Source of the DNA: a virus
DNA: 23,906 nucleotides
Strand: one strand, 5' to 3'
IMG/VR virus record: IMGVR_UViG_3300047388_000352
Coordinates: 1 to 23,906 of that record
Shown piece after piece: positions 1 to 6,517 of this stretch; within the stretch, counting starts at the first letter, position 1, and every line of letters begins with the position of its first letter. The position numbers and the translations under genes were made by a program. Under the pieces are notes generated by a model. The model made no database searches and was not told the DNA's origin. It saw only the letters and a program-made list of their open reading frames with translations.

Positions 1-2
1 GG

Positions 3-1709
3 GCGACCTGCAAGACGCGGCGGGCGGGGGCGACCGCGGGCGGGGTCCGCGAACTGGTCGCGCGCGCGCTCGATACGCCGGGCTTCCGCGCGACCTACGT
101 GTCCAAGACGGGCGTCGATGCGCGCGACAGGGCCTGGACCAACGACAACAAGAGCGGGCTGCTCGACGTCGTGCGCGAGCTCGGCGCGCCCACGAAGAAG
201 CGCGGCCCGAAGCTCGAGCGCTACATCCTCGGCGGCATCGTCGTCACGGTGCGCGACGGCCGGATGAAGCTCGACCTCTCGAACGGCTCGCAGATCGAGG
301 TGTTCGGCGCGAACAACATCGGGCGCCAGAGCTCGAAGCGCGGCGCGGCGAAGCACGTGATCTGGATCGACGAGGCGCAGGACTTCCCGGGGCTCGACGA
401 GTTCATCGCGACCATCACGCCGGCGCTGAACGACTTCGGCGGCGAGTGCTGGCTGACCGGCACGCCCGGTGTCGACTGCGCCGGGCTGTTCTACGAGGTC
501 ACCAAGGAGGAGACCGACGGCGACAAGCGACCCGAGGGCTGGGACGTCCACACGATCGCCCAGGTCGACAACCCGTACTTCGGCCACGTGGTCGCGGAGG
601 TCGACAGCACGGCGCCCGAGGGGACCATCGTCTACTACGTCGAGGACAACCTCGCCCGCGACACGAAGCTGCCGGCCGAGGAGCGCGCGCTGCACAGGCA
701 TGGTCCGTACGCGGATCCCGACGACGCCGATCGTGCCGCGGTCCGGGTCCGATGGGACGCGACCGCCGGCGTCGAGATCCGCGAGAAGAAGATCAAGGGT
801 GACGAGCCGTACTTCGTGCGCGAGTACCTCGGGCGCTGGGTGCGCGCCGACGCGCGCTTCGTCTACCCCGTCCACGCGGTGCCACGCCACCAGCTGCTGT
901 TCGCGCCGCAGCGCCTGCGCGACAACCCGTTCGTCGGCAGCGATCCGCGGTTCGACGGCCACCCGCCCTGGTACGATCACCACGCCGCGGTGCGCGACCT
1001 CCCGCGCAAGGGCCGCGACGGCCGGGTCCACGAGTGGCTCTACTCGCTCTGGTTCGACTTCGGCTTCTGGCCTGACCCGTTCGCGGCGGTGATGTGGGCC
1101 TTCACGCCGACCCTGAACGACGTCTACGAGATGTTCAGCTGGAAGCAGACCAAGGTCCACGCCGACGACCAGGCCAGCTACATCAAGCTGCTGTGGGACG
1201 TCGAGCCGGGGATCGTGTCGTTCGGCGGTGACGCGGCGAACAAGAAAGCCGAGTTCGCGGAGTGGGCTCGGCGCATGAACCTGCCACTGCAGGAGGCCAA
1301 CAAGGCCGGCAAGAACATGCTGGAGGAGCTGCTCGCCGGCGACATCCGCCGCGGTCTGGTTCACCTGCGCGAGGGATCGCCCCTGTACACCGAGATGCGC
1401 CACCTGGTCTACCTGCCGACGGCGCCCGGCAAGCCGCGCATGGTCCACAAGCACCGCGCGGTGGGCGGCGTCGTGCACGGGGATCACTGCGCCGATGCTG
1501 GGCGCTACGGGTACAACGACCTGACCCACTACCTGTCGCAGCTCGGCACCGAGCGCCCCCCGCCGGGATCGCGCGAGGCGTACGCGCTCGAGGAAGCGAA
1601 GATCGAGCGCTCCATCGAGGACGCGGACCGCCGGCGCGAGGAAAGGCTTGTGGAGCAGGACGAACTGGCCGCAGAGTACGGAGCGAGTGGAGACTACGAT
1701 GCGTACTGA
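3..1709 (+). CDS. terL: Terminase large subunit (packaging ATPase-nuclease), 5' end missing
   Basis: Motor protein that pumps phage DNA through the portal and cuts the concatemer. The frame is open from base 3, so the N-terminus lies outside the window; the GTG at 99 is internal, because conserved sequence precedes it. In order: an ATP-binding loop reading KTRRAGAT (bases 12-35), a Walker B strand VIWIDEAQ (Asp codon at 369), a coupling motif LTGTP (near 460), then a RuvC-like nuclease with acidic residues in FDFGF (Asp at 1056), FGGDAANKK (Asp at 1230) and DHCADAGRYG (Asp at 1494). The P-loop has Ala where the usual GKT lysine sits and a Lys six residues earlier, like the deviant Walker A described for lambda gpA. 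The next small gene starts inside its last codons. Family assignment is firm; the packaging type (pac, cos) cannot be told. Confidence 0.94.
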   Translation, partial: ATCKTRRAGATAGGVRELVARALDTPGFRATYVSKTGVDARDRAWTNDNKSGLLDVVRELGAPTKKRGPKLERYILGGIVVTVRDGRMKLDLSNGSQIEVFGANNIGRQSSKRGAAKHVIWIDEAQDFPGLDEFIATITPALNDFGGECWLTGTPGVDCAGLFYEVTKEETDGDKRPEGWDVHTIAQVDNPYFGHVVAEVDSTAPEGTIVYYVEDNLARDTKLPAEERALHRHGPYADPDDADRAAVRVRWDATAGVEIREKKIKGDEPYFVREYLGRWVRADARFVYPVHAVPRHQLLFAPQRLRDNPFVGSDPRFDGHPPWYDHHAAVRDLPRKGRDGRVHEWLYSLWFDFGFWPDPFAAVMWAFTPTLNDVYEMFSWKQTKVHADDQASYIKLLWDVEPGIVSFGGDAANKKAEFAEWARRMNLPLQEANKAGKNMLEELLAGDIRRGLVHLREGSPLYTEMRHLVYLPTAPGKPRMVHKHRAVGGVVHGDHCADAGRYGYNDLTHYLSQLGTERPPPGSREAYALEEAKIERSIEDADRRREERLVEQDELAAEYGASGDYDAY

Positions 1710-1914
1710 CGGCACATTCATCATCTCGCGGCGCCGATTCTACGAGCGAGTTCAGCTCCCGTTCTCGCGTGCGTTCATCGACAAGTACCCGCGCCGTCTG
1801 CGGCGTCGCAACCGGACAGGTCTGCGTCATCAGCTGCTCCGAGCATCCGCGGAACCGGGCGCCCTGCGCGACGCTGCGCGACCCCGAGCCGGAGCCCAAG
1901 ATCGCGCGAGGTGA
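1699..1914 (+). CDS. Small basic protein of unknown function, possibly frameshifted
   Basis: Seventy-one codons from an ATG that overlaps the terminase end by 11 bases and has a good Shine-Dalgarno (GGAGA at 1689-1693, five bases before the ATG). The product is strongly basic, with Arg clusters RRRFYERVQ and RRLRRRNR, and matches nothing I recognise. Third-position GC is high for the first 30 codons (23 of 30 by hand count) but falls to about 60% afterwards, while the neighbouring frame (see 1769-1921) becomes GC-rich at the third position. The start is therefore well supported but the C-terminal half may not be the natural product: either a +1 shift near 1790 joins the two frames, or two genes overlap. 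Confidence 0.45.
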   Translation: MRTDGTFIISRRRFYERVQLPFSRAFIDKYPRRLRRRNRTGLRHQLLRASAEPGALRDAARPRAGAQDRAR

Positions 1915-1921
1915 GGGGTGA
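1769..1921 (+). CDS. Candidate overlapping or frameshifted small ORF, Cys-containing
   Basis: Fifty codons from a GTG, or the distal part of the preceding gene reached by a +1 shift. It has about 80% G or C at third positions by hand count, and its TGA (1919-1921) overlaps the GTG of the next gene as GTGA, the same coupling pattern that links the following small genes. The product has three Cys in CGVATGQVCVISC and a fourth further on, and ends in an acidic/Pro segment PEPEPK. No ribosome-binding site is clear for the GTG, which favours a shift over an independent start. Function unknown. Confidence 0.35.
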   Translation: MRSSTSTRAVCGVATGQVCVISCSEHPRNRAPCATLRDPEPEPKIARGEG

Positions 1922-2187
1922 CCCGCGCGATCGTCGTCCTGCTCGTGCTCTGGTGCTGGTGCGTGCATCGCCACCGCTGCCGTGCCCCGCGCGGCTGGTA
2001 CGTCAACGGCGCGCAGCCGAACGGAGCCTTCGAGCTGCGGCCGGTGCTCGGCCGGCCACAGGATGACCTGCTGGACGCGTGGCTCCGGCGCGAGATCGTG
2101 GGCCCGGCGCCGGTGCGCGGCCGGCTGTACTGCACGGGCGGCGCGACCGCGCGCCAGGACGGCGAGAGCGTGTGGTGCCAGCGATGA
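1918..2187 (+). CDS. Small membrane-anchored Cys-rich protein, unknown function
   Basis: Eighty-nine residues from GTG, preceded by a GAGG very close to the start. Residues 4-16 are an uninterrupted hydrophobic stretch (AIVVLLVLWCWCV), then a basic His/Arg/Cys stretch and a soluble domain of about 65 residues with two more Cys near the C-terminus. The layout fits a single-pass inner-membrane or signal-anchored protein. A lysis role (spanin-like) is conceivable from size and topology, but no lipobox, endolysin or holin partner is visible, so this is only a possibility. It is coupled to the next gene by an ATGA overlap at 2184-2187. High third-position GC supports it as coding. Confidence 0.65.
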   Translation: MTRAIVVLLVLWCWCVHRHRCRAPRGWYVNGAQPNGAFELRPVLGRPQDDLLDAWLRREIVGPAPVRGRLYCTGGATARQDGESVWCQR

Positions 2188-2390
2188 GCGGCTCGTTCCG
2201 CGATGGCGAACTTGACCCGACGCCGCGGTCACCGCAGGTTCCGCGCTGGCCCGCGTGCCGATGCGCGAACGTCGATAAGGGCGAATGCCGATGCGACGAC
2301 GATGGCATGGTCTCGCACGGTGGCGCCCGCCGCGAGGGCTTCGACCACGGCGTCTATCGTGACGGATCGGCGGTACGATGTCGGCAATGA
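2184..2390 (+). CDS. Small protein with CxC-x7-CxC pattern, possible metal binder
   Basis: Sixty-eight residues. The ATG overlaps the upstream TGA (ATGA at 2184-2187), which fixes the start; no strong Shine-Dalgarno is needed if reinitiation is used. Residues 25-37 hold two CxC pairs, CRC and CRC, seven residues apart, followed by an Asp run (DDD). Four closely spaced Cys next to acidic residues suggest a small zinc-type knuckle or a disulphide-held loop; I do not recognise the family. It sits in the coupled set of small genes between terminase and portal, and its own stop overlaps the next start in the same ATGA manner (2387-2390). Confidence 0.6.
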   Translation: MSGSFRDGELDPTPRSPQVPRWPACRCANVDKGECRCDDDGMVSHGGARREGFDHGVYRDGSAVRCRQ

Positions 2391-2677
2391 ACCCCCGCCT
2401 GCCACCGCCCGGCCCTGCCGAGCACGACGAGGAAGGCGACCCGCTGCCGCAGCCGGCCGCCGCATCCGACCTCGCCGACATGATCCAGCTACTCGAATAC
2501 GCCCGCCAGAAGGACTTCCAGATCGGACCGATCGTGCAGGTGGGCAAGATCCGGATCCAGGTCGCGGACATCCGCCAGGCCCGCAAGCTCGGCATGGACC
2601 GCCCGCATGCCGCCGAGCCGGAGCCGTCGATCGGTGAGACGGTCGGCGTGCCCGAGTACAGCCCCGGCAGCGAGTGA
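2387..2677 (+). CDS. Small hypothetical protein, acidic N-terminus with helical core
   Basis: Ninety-six residues from the ATG that overlaps the preceding stop (ATGA). An in-frame ATG nine bases upstream at 2378 is an alternative start. The N-terminal 30 residues are Pro/Ala/Glu-rich and likely disordered. Residues about 30-75 contain a predicted-helical stretch (DMIQLLEYARQKDF), a short hydrophobic strand-like segment (IGPIVQVGKIRIQV) and a second helix (DIRQARKLG). No family is recognised. Between terminase and portal, a small packaging or head accessory role is possible but not shown. Confidence 0.68.
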   Translation: MNPRLPPPGPAEHDEEGDPLPQPAAASDLADMIQLLEYARQKDFQIGPIVQVGKIRIQVADIRQARKLGMDRPHAAEPEPSIGETVGVPEYSPGSE

Positions 2678-2883
2678 TGGACCGCTTGGCGGGGCGGGCG
2701 TACGCTCCCGGCATGCCCAAGCCCCACAGCGAGCCCGACTCCGACCAGCACGGCGGCCGCAGCGACATGGACGCCGACGACACCCGCATGCCGCCGCGGC
2801 ATCATGGCAGCCACGACGTGGCCACGCGGATCCCGCCGCGCCAGCACGGGACGCACGACGCGCCGACGAAGCCGGGCTGTTGA
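2677..2883 (+). CDS. Small His/Pro/Asp-rich protein with an internal 12-residue repeat
   Basis: Sixty-eight residues starting at the ATG within TGATG (the previous stop is 2675-2677); a second possible start is the ATG at 2713. The product is hydrophilic and low in complexity. It carries two near-copies of a 12-residue unit, TRMPPRHHGSHD and TRIPPRQHGTHD, and ends in Cys. His-rich repeats of this sort can bind divalent metals, but nothing proves a function. It is the last of the coupled small genes; the next start (portal) is 145 bases away behind a regulatory block. Confidence 0.5.
   Translation: MDRLAGRAYAPGMPKPHSEPDSDQHGGRSDMDADDTRMPPRHHGSHDVATRIPPRQHGTHDAPTKPGC
2782..2859 (+). repeat. 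Imperfect tandem repeat encoding TR(M/I)PPR(H/Q)HG(S/T)HD
   Basis: Unit 1 is 2782-2817 and unit 2 is 2824-2859, a 42-base period. The amino-acid unit is conserved at 9 of 12 positions, while many third positions differ. The duplication is therefore not brand new and the protein unit appears to have been kept. Confidence 0.7.
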
Positions 2884-2896
2884 GCCGGTGAGCCGG

Positions 2897-2924
2897 CGAC
2901 CGCGTTGTAACGCGGCTTGCATTT
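2897..2924 (+). promoter_or_regulatory. Putative late promoter core, copy 1 (before portal)
   Basis: This 28-base block matches 13075-13102 at 20 of 28 positions: CGnCCG, then TGTA, then CGGCTTGC(A/G)TTT. It lies 105 bases before the portal ATG, after a run of coupled genes ends. TTGCAT could be a -35, but 17 bases on there is no -10 match. A sigma-54 reading fails because -24 lacks GG (it is GT). The class of promoter, or whether it is an activator site, is unknown; the repeated position and orientation are the evidence for a regulatory role. Confidence 0.55.
2900..2915. repeat. Perfect 7-bp inverted repeat inside the copy-1 core
   Basis: CCGCGTT and AACGCGG flank a central GT. The loop is too short for an efficient RNA hairpin, so it looks more like a symmetric protein-binding site. 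The equivalent bases in copy 2 (13078-13093) keep only the outer CCG/CGG, so this symmetry is particular to the portal promoter region. Confidence 0.4.
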
Positions 2925-2963
2925 CGACCCGGGGTGTGGCCATCCTGAGGTCAGATCAGCGAC

Positions 2964-3014
2964 CGGACCACCGGCAGCGCTGACCGAGCTACCCCGTCCA
3001 GCCGTGGGGCCGCG
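2964..3014 (+). promoter_or_regulatory. Conserved leader element, copy 1 (portal 5' leader)
   Basis: Three blocks are shared with 13135-13190: CGGACC (2964-2969), CGGCAGC (2972-2978) and, seven bases later in both copies, GAGCT-n-CCCC-n-TC...AGCCG-n-GGGGCCGCGC (2986-3014). CCCC at 2992-2995 can pair with GGGG at 3006-3009 around a loop carrying AGCCG. It ends 14 bases before the portal ATG, where no clear Shine-Dalgarno is present. It may act in the mRNA leader (translation, stability) or as a DNA site; the function is not known. Confidence 0.55.
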
Positions 3015-3028
3015 CCAAGCGGACCCCC

Positions 3029-5047
3029 ATGGCCAAGGACACCGGCGACCAGTACACGCTCAAGCGCGACGAGCACTGGTTCCGTCTGCCGGTCGGCGCC
3101 CCGGTCCACAAGCGCGTCGTCCCGTACGCGCGCGCGCTCCTCCAGCGCGAGAGCAACTTCCACCGGAAGAATCTGGCGCGCGAGCGTATCTACCGCGGCG
3201 TCGTCCTGCAGCAGTTCCGCGCCGCGCTCCAGCACCTCGAGCGCGGCGGCTACGGGATGGCGCGGCTGAACGTCGTCGGCGCCGTGTGCGACACGTTCTC
3301 GAGCCGCCTCTCCAAGGACCGGCCGATGCCCGGCGTGGTCACCACCGGCGCCGACTGGGGGATGAAGCGGCGCGGCCAGAAGTTCCGCGAATTCGTCGTC
3401 GGCCAGATGCAGGAGACCGAGTTCGACGACCTCAGCAGGTTCGCGCTCGACGACGGGACGCAGCTCGGCGTGGGGTTCACGCGCGTCGACGACAACGAGG
3501 ACGCGGTGTTCGCCGAGCGCATCCCGGTCAACGAGCTCCTGTTCGACCGGCGCGAATGCAAGTACGGCAAGCCCGGCCAGGCGATCCGCATCCAGCGCGT
3601 GGCCCGGCAGTACCTGTGCGAGCTGTTTCCCAAGGCCGAGGACGTCATCGAGATCGCGCCCCAATCGGAGCGCCGCGCCGAGGACACCGACATCGACGGC
3701 GACGGCCCGCACTACGGCGATCTCGAGGATTACGTCGACGTGTTCGAGGCGTGGCATCCACCGACGCTCAAGGACGGCGACGATGGCCGCCACGTCCTGT
3801 GCATCGACGGTGTGAGCGACGAGTGCACGCTGGTCGCCGAGGAGTGGTACGAGCCGCGGTTCCCGTGGGCTCGGTTCCAGCTGCGGCTCCCGCACCGCGG
3901 CATCTACTGCGATGGGTTCGTCGACCTGCTGGCCGACCTGCAGCACCGGCTCAACATGATCGTCCGGGACCTGCAGCTGAACCTGGCGGCGACCGGGCGC
4001 GGGTTCTTCCTGGTCAACAAGGCCAACGACATCCCCGTCGAGAACTTGACCGGCTGGAACCCGTTCAAGCTCAAGTACAGCGGCGGTCCTCCTCCCACAT
4101 ACGAGACACCGCAGCCCTTCCACCCGGCGCAGCTCGCGATGGCCAAGGAGGTCATCGGGTGGATGTACGACCTCTCCGGCGTCTCGCGATCGAATGCGGA
4201 GAGCAAAAGCTCGCTCGGGCCCGGCGCGAGCGGCGTGGCATTGGAGACCCAGTACGACATCGACAGCGATCGGTTCCGCATGCCCCAGGCGAACTACGCC
4301 CGATACCGGCTCGAGGCCGCCCAGCGCTACATCGACGCCGCAGCCCGCGTCGCGCGCCGGCGCGAGGAGAGCAAGGGCAAGAAGCGCAGCTGGATCGCGG
4401 TGTCGTGGAAGGGCCGCGACGCCATCGAGCAGCTCGACTACTCGAAGGTCCAGCTCGACGACGGCGACTACCGCCTGCGCATCGAGCCGATCGGGTTCCT
4501 GCCCGACACCCGCGCCGGCAAGCTCAATATCGTCGACCAGCTCGCGCGCGCCGGCGTGATCCCGCAGTGGTTCGTGCCGGCACTGTTCGACGACCCGGAC
4601 CTGACCGAGGCGATGCGGATCATCCTCGCCCCGTTCAAGAACATCCTGAAGATGATGGACACCCTTGTCGACGCCGACAAGGAGGCGCCACAGCCCGAGC
4701 AGTACCACGACCTCGAGCTCTGCCTGATCGTCGCGACCTCCTACTACAACTGGGTCCAGAGCGAGGAAGCGCCGCCCGAGGTCCAGCAGCGGTTCCGCGA
4801 CTTCATCGACAACACGGTCTACGAGATCCAGCGCAAGAAGTCCGGCACCGCCGCGGGTGCGCCCGGCATGCTCGGCGCGGGTCCGAGCCCGGCCGATGCT
4901 GTTGCGCCGGCGCTGCCGCCGGGCCCGCCACCCACGCCCGCGGGGCCGCTGCCGCCCAACCCCGGCGGCGTCCAGCTCATGCCCTCGGGCCCGGTTCCGC
5001 CGCCGGCCCCGGTCGGAGCGATCCCACCCATCCCGATGGCGGCCTGA
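3029..5047 (+). CDS. Portal protein
   Basis: Forms the dodecameric ring at one capsid vertex through which DNA is packaged and ejected. The 672-residue length is near that of large podovirus portals. Recognisable portal features: an N-terminal region ending in NVVGAVCDTFSSRL (about residues 80-93), the KFREF..QMQETEFDD helix, wing segment RIPVNELLFDRRECKYG (about 165-181), the helical DLLADLQHRLNMIVRDLQLN stem (about 300-320) and the DLSGVSRS...GPGASGVALE segment (about 380-410). The last 60 residues are a Pro/Gly-rich, probably flexible tail with PPNPGG. The start lacks a good ribosome-binding site but lies at a fixed distance from the conserved leader, as in the nozzle gene. The stop is nine bases before the scaffold start. 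Confidence 0.93.
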   Translation: MAKDTGDQYTLKRDEHWFRLPVGAPVHKRVVPYARALLQRESNFHRKNLARERIYRGVVLQQFRAALQHLERGGYGMARLNVVGAVCDTFSSRLSKDRPMPGVVTTGADWGMKRRGQKFREFVVGQMQETEFDDLSRFALDDGTQLGVGFTRVDDNEDAVFAERIPVNELLFDRRECKYGKPGQAIRIQRVARQYLCELFPKAEDVIEIAPQSERRAEDTDIDGDGPHYGDLEDYVDVFEAWHPPTLKDGDDGRHVLCIDGVSDECTLVAEEWYEPRFPWARFQLRLPHRGIYCDGFVDLLADLQHRLNMIVRDLQLNLAATGRGFFLVNKANDIPVENLTGWNPFKLKYSGGPPPTYETPQPFHPAQLAMAKEVIGWMYDLSGVSRSNAESKSSLGPGASGVALETQYDIDSDRFRMPQANYARYRLEAAQRYIDAAARVARRREESKGKKRSWIAVSWKGRDAIEQLDYSKVQLDDGDYRLRIEPIGFLPDTRAGKLNIVDQLARAGVIPQWFVPALFDDPDLTEAMRIILAPFKNILKMMDTLVDADKEAPQPEQYHDLELCLIVATSYYNWVQSEEAPPEVQQRFRDFIDNTVYEIQRKKSGTAAGAPGMLGAGPSPADAVAPALPPGPPPTPAGPLPPNPGGVQLMPSGPVPPPAPVGAIPPIPMAA

Positions 5048-5056
5048 GGTTTCTCC

Positions 5057-6475
5057 ATGGACATGCCCACCGTCACCGAGACCACCAGTCCGAGCCGCGG
5101 CGCCGGACCCGCGCCGGGCAAGGAGCGCACAGCCGACGCGACTCGCTCGGGACGCCCCCAGCTGACCGAGCAGGTCGTCCACGGCGGCGCGATCGACCGC
5201 CCGGACCGCCCGCACGGCCGCGAGGGCGCGGCGACCCACGTCCACGTCCACGGCGGCGCCGCGAACCGGATCCTCAGCAAGAGCGCGCAAGCGATGCTCG
5301 AGAACCTCGACAAGCACGGCGACGTGCGCGGGCCGAGCGAGGGCAAGCCGGATCGCGAGGGGACATCGACGGCGGGCGTCACGGTGGTGGAGACGGCGGG
5401 TGCCCCCGCGGCGGGCGCTGGAGCCGAGAAGCCCGCGGAGACCGTCGAGACCCCGACGGAGCAGCCCGCGGCGGGCGACAAGCCCGCGACCGGCGAGCCG
5501 GCCAAGGACACCCCGGCGCCCGACAAGCCGGTCGAGAAGCCCTCCGAGCCGGCGGCGCCCGACCCGAAGCTCACCGCGGAGCTCGAGCGACTCCAGGCCC
5601 ACAACCGCAAGCTGGTCTCCGAGCTCGAGGCTCGCAGTGGCGCTCCGGCGCTCAGCGACCGGCACAAGGCCCTCGACGAGATCGAGCGGCTGACGATCGA
5701 GGACCCCATCGGCGCGCTCGAGCGCCTCGTCGTCATGTCGATCGGCGCCAAGGACGCGAAGGAGCCCGCCGTGCAGCGGTTTCTCGCCGGTGCGTACGGC
5801 GACTGGACCGAGCGCGAGCTCAAGGTGCCCATGGACAAGGCCGCGCGCGCCGAATTCGGCAGCGAGCGCAACAAGCACCTGATCGACCGCGACCGCCGCG
5901 ACCGCACCGCCGGCGAGACCAGCGCCGCCGAGAAGGCCAAGGCCGCGGAGCGCGAGCGCACCGTGCGCGAGACCGTGACCACGCTCGACCGCCAGCTGGT
6001 CGACGCCAAGCACGGCGAGAAGTTCCCCCACCTGATGAAGGCCGAGCTCCTCGACGGCATCACGCCGGGGCAGCGGCTGTTCACCGCGATCGCTCAGGGC
6101 ATCGCGGCCGGCGACTGGGACAAGGTCCCCGGCGACGACAAGCTCATCGAGCACTACTCGACGAAGATCGACAAGGAGTACGAGGCCCGAGACCAGAAGC
6201 TCCGCGCGCACTATGCGCCGGAGCCGACCACCAGCACTGCGACCCCACCTCCAGCAAGCGAACCGTCGAAGGACAAAGCAGCGGACGCGCCCGCGAAAGC
6301 GGATCACGCCGGCGCCCGCACCACCACCACCGCGAGCGCGCGCCTCGCCCCGCCAACTCCACCCAAAGAGACGGCGGCGACCACAGCGAAAGATCCCAAG
6401 CCCCCGACCTTCCGGAATGAAGCCGAACGCCGGCAGTACCTGGCGCGGAAGTGGTTCGACGAGGCCGGGACCTGA
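5057..6475 (+). CDS. Capsid scaffolding protein
   Basis: Position between portal and coat, charge pattern and lack of any enzyme motif all fit a scaffold, which guides prohead assembly and then leaves. It has 472 residues; GAGG (5046-5049), overlapping the portal stop, is the Shine-Dalgarno. Residues 1-170 are low-complexity Pro/Ala/Glu/Lys and contain an odd HVHVHGG segment near 57. From about 170 a helical, coiled-coil-like part begins (LTAELERLQAHNRKLVSELEA). The middle is Lys/Arg/Glu-rich (AAEKAKAAERERTVRETV). After another Pro/Thr/Ala linker the end is a short amphipathic basic segment, RNEAERRQYLARKWFDE, of the kind that binds coat subunits. Sequence families of scaffolds are too diverse for a closer match. 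Confidence 0.78.
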   Translation: MDMPTVTETTSPSRGAGPAPGKERTADATRSGRPQLTEQVVHGGAIDRPDRPHGREGAATHVHVHGGAANRILSKSAQAMLENLDKHGDVRGPSEGKPDREGTSTAGVTVVETAGAPAAGAGAEKPAETVETPTEQPAAGDKPATGEPAKDTPAPDKPVEKPSEPAAPDPKLTAELERLQAHNRKLVSELEARSGAPALSDRHKALDEIERLTIEDPIGALERLVVMSIGAKDAKEPAVQRFLAGAYGDWTERELKVPMDKAARAEFGSERNKHLIDRDRRDRTAGETSAAEKAKAAERERTVRETVTTLDRQLVDAKHGEKFPHLMKAELLDGITPGQRLFTAIAQGIAAGDWDKVPGDDKLIEHYSTKIDKEYEARDQKLRAHYAPEPTTSTATPPPASEPSKDKAADAPAKADHAGARTTTTASARLAPPTPPKETAATTAKDPKPPTFRNEAERRQYLARKWFDEAGT

Positions 6476-6488
6476 TCGCTGAGCGCGG

Positions 6489-6513
6489 TGCTCTCAACCC
6501 CCACCTGAGAGCA
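6489..6513 (+). promoter_or_regulatory. Perfect 8-bp hairpin covering the coat-gene ribosome-binding site
   Basis: TGCTCTCA (6489-6496) pairs exactly with TGAGAGCA (6506-6513) around a nine-base C-rich loop, and the coat ATG is at 6518. The only Shine-Dalgarno-like bases (GAGAG, 6507-6511) are inside the 3' arm. The hairpin could hold back coat translation, mark an RNA-processing end that stabilises the coat mRNA, or both. There is no U-run after it, so it is not an intrinsic terminator. Confidence 0.6.
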
Positions 6514-6517
6514 GACC

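Noticed and set aside
2900-2925. Sigma-54 or sigma-70 promoter at the copy-1 core.
   Set aside because: TTGCA gives a fair -12, but the nearly invariant -24 GG is GT here and at copy 2, and no -10 box stands 17 bases after TTGCAT. Kept only as a promoter-like element of unknown class.
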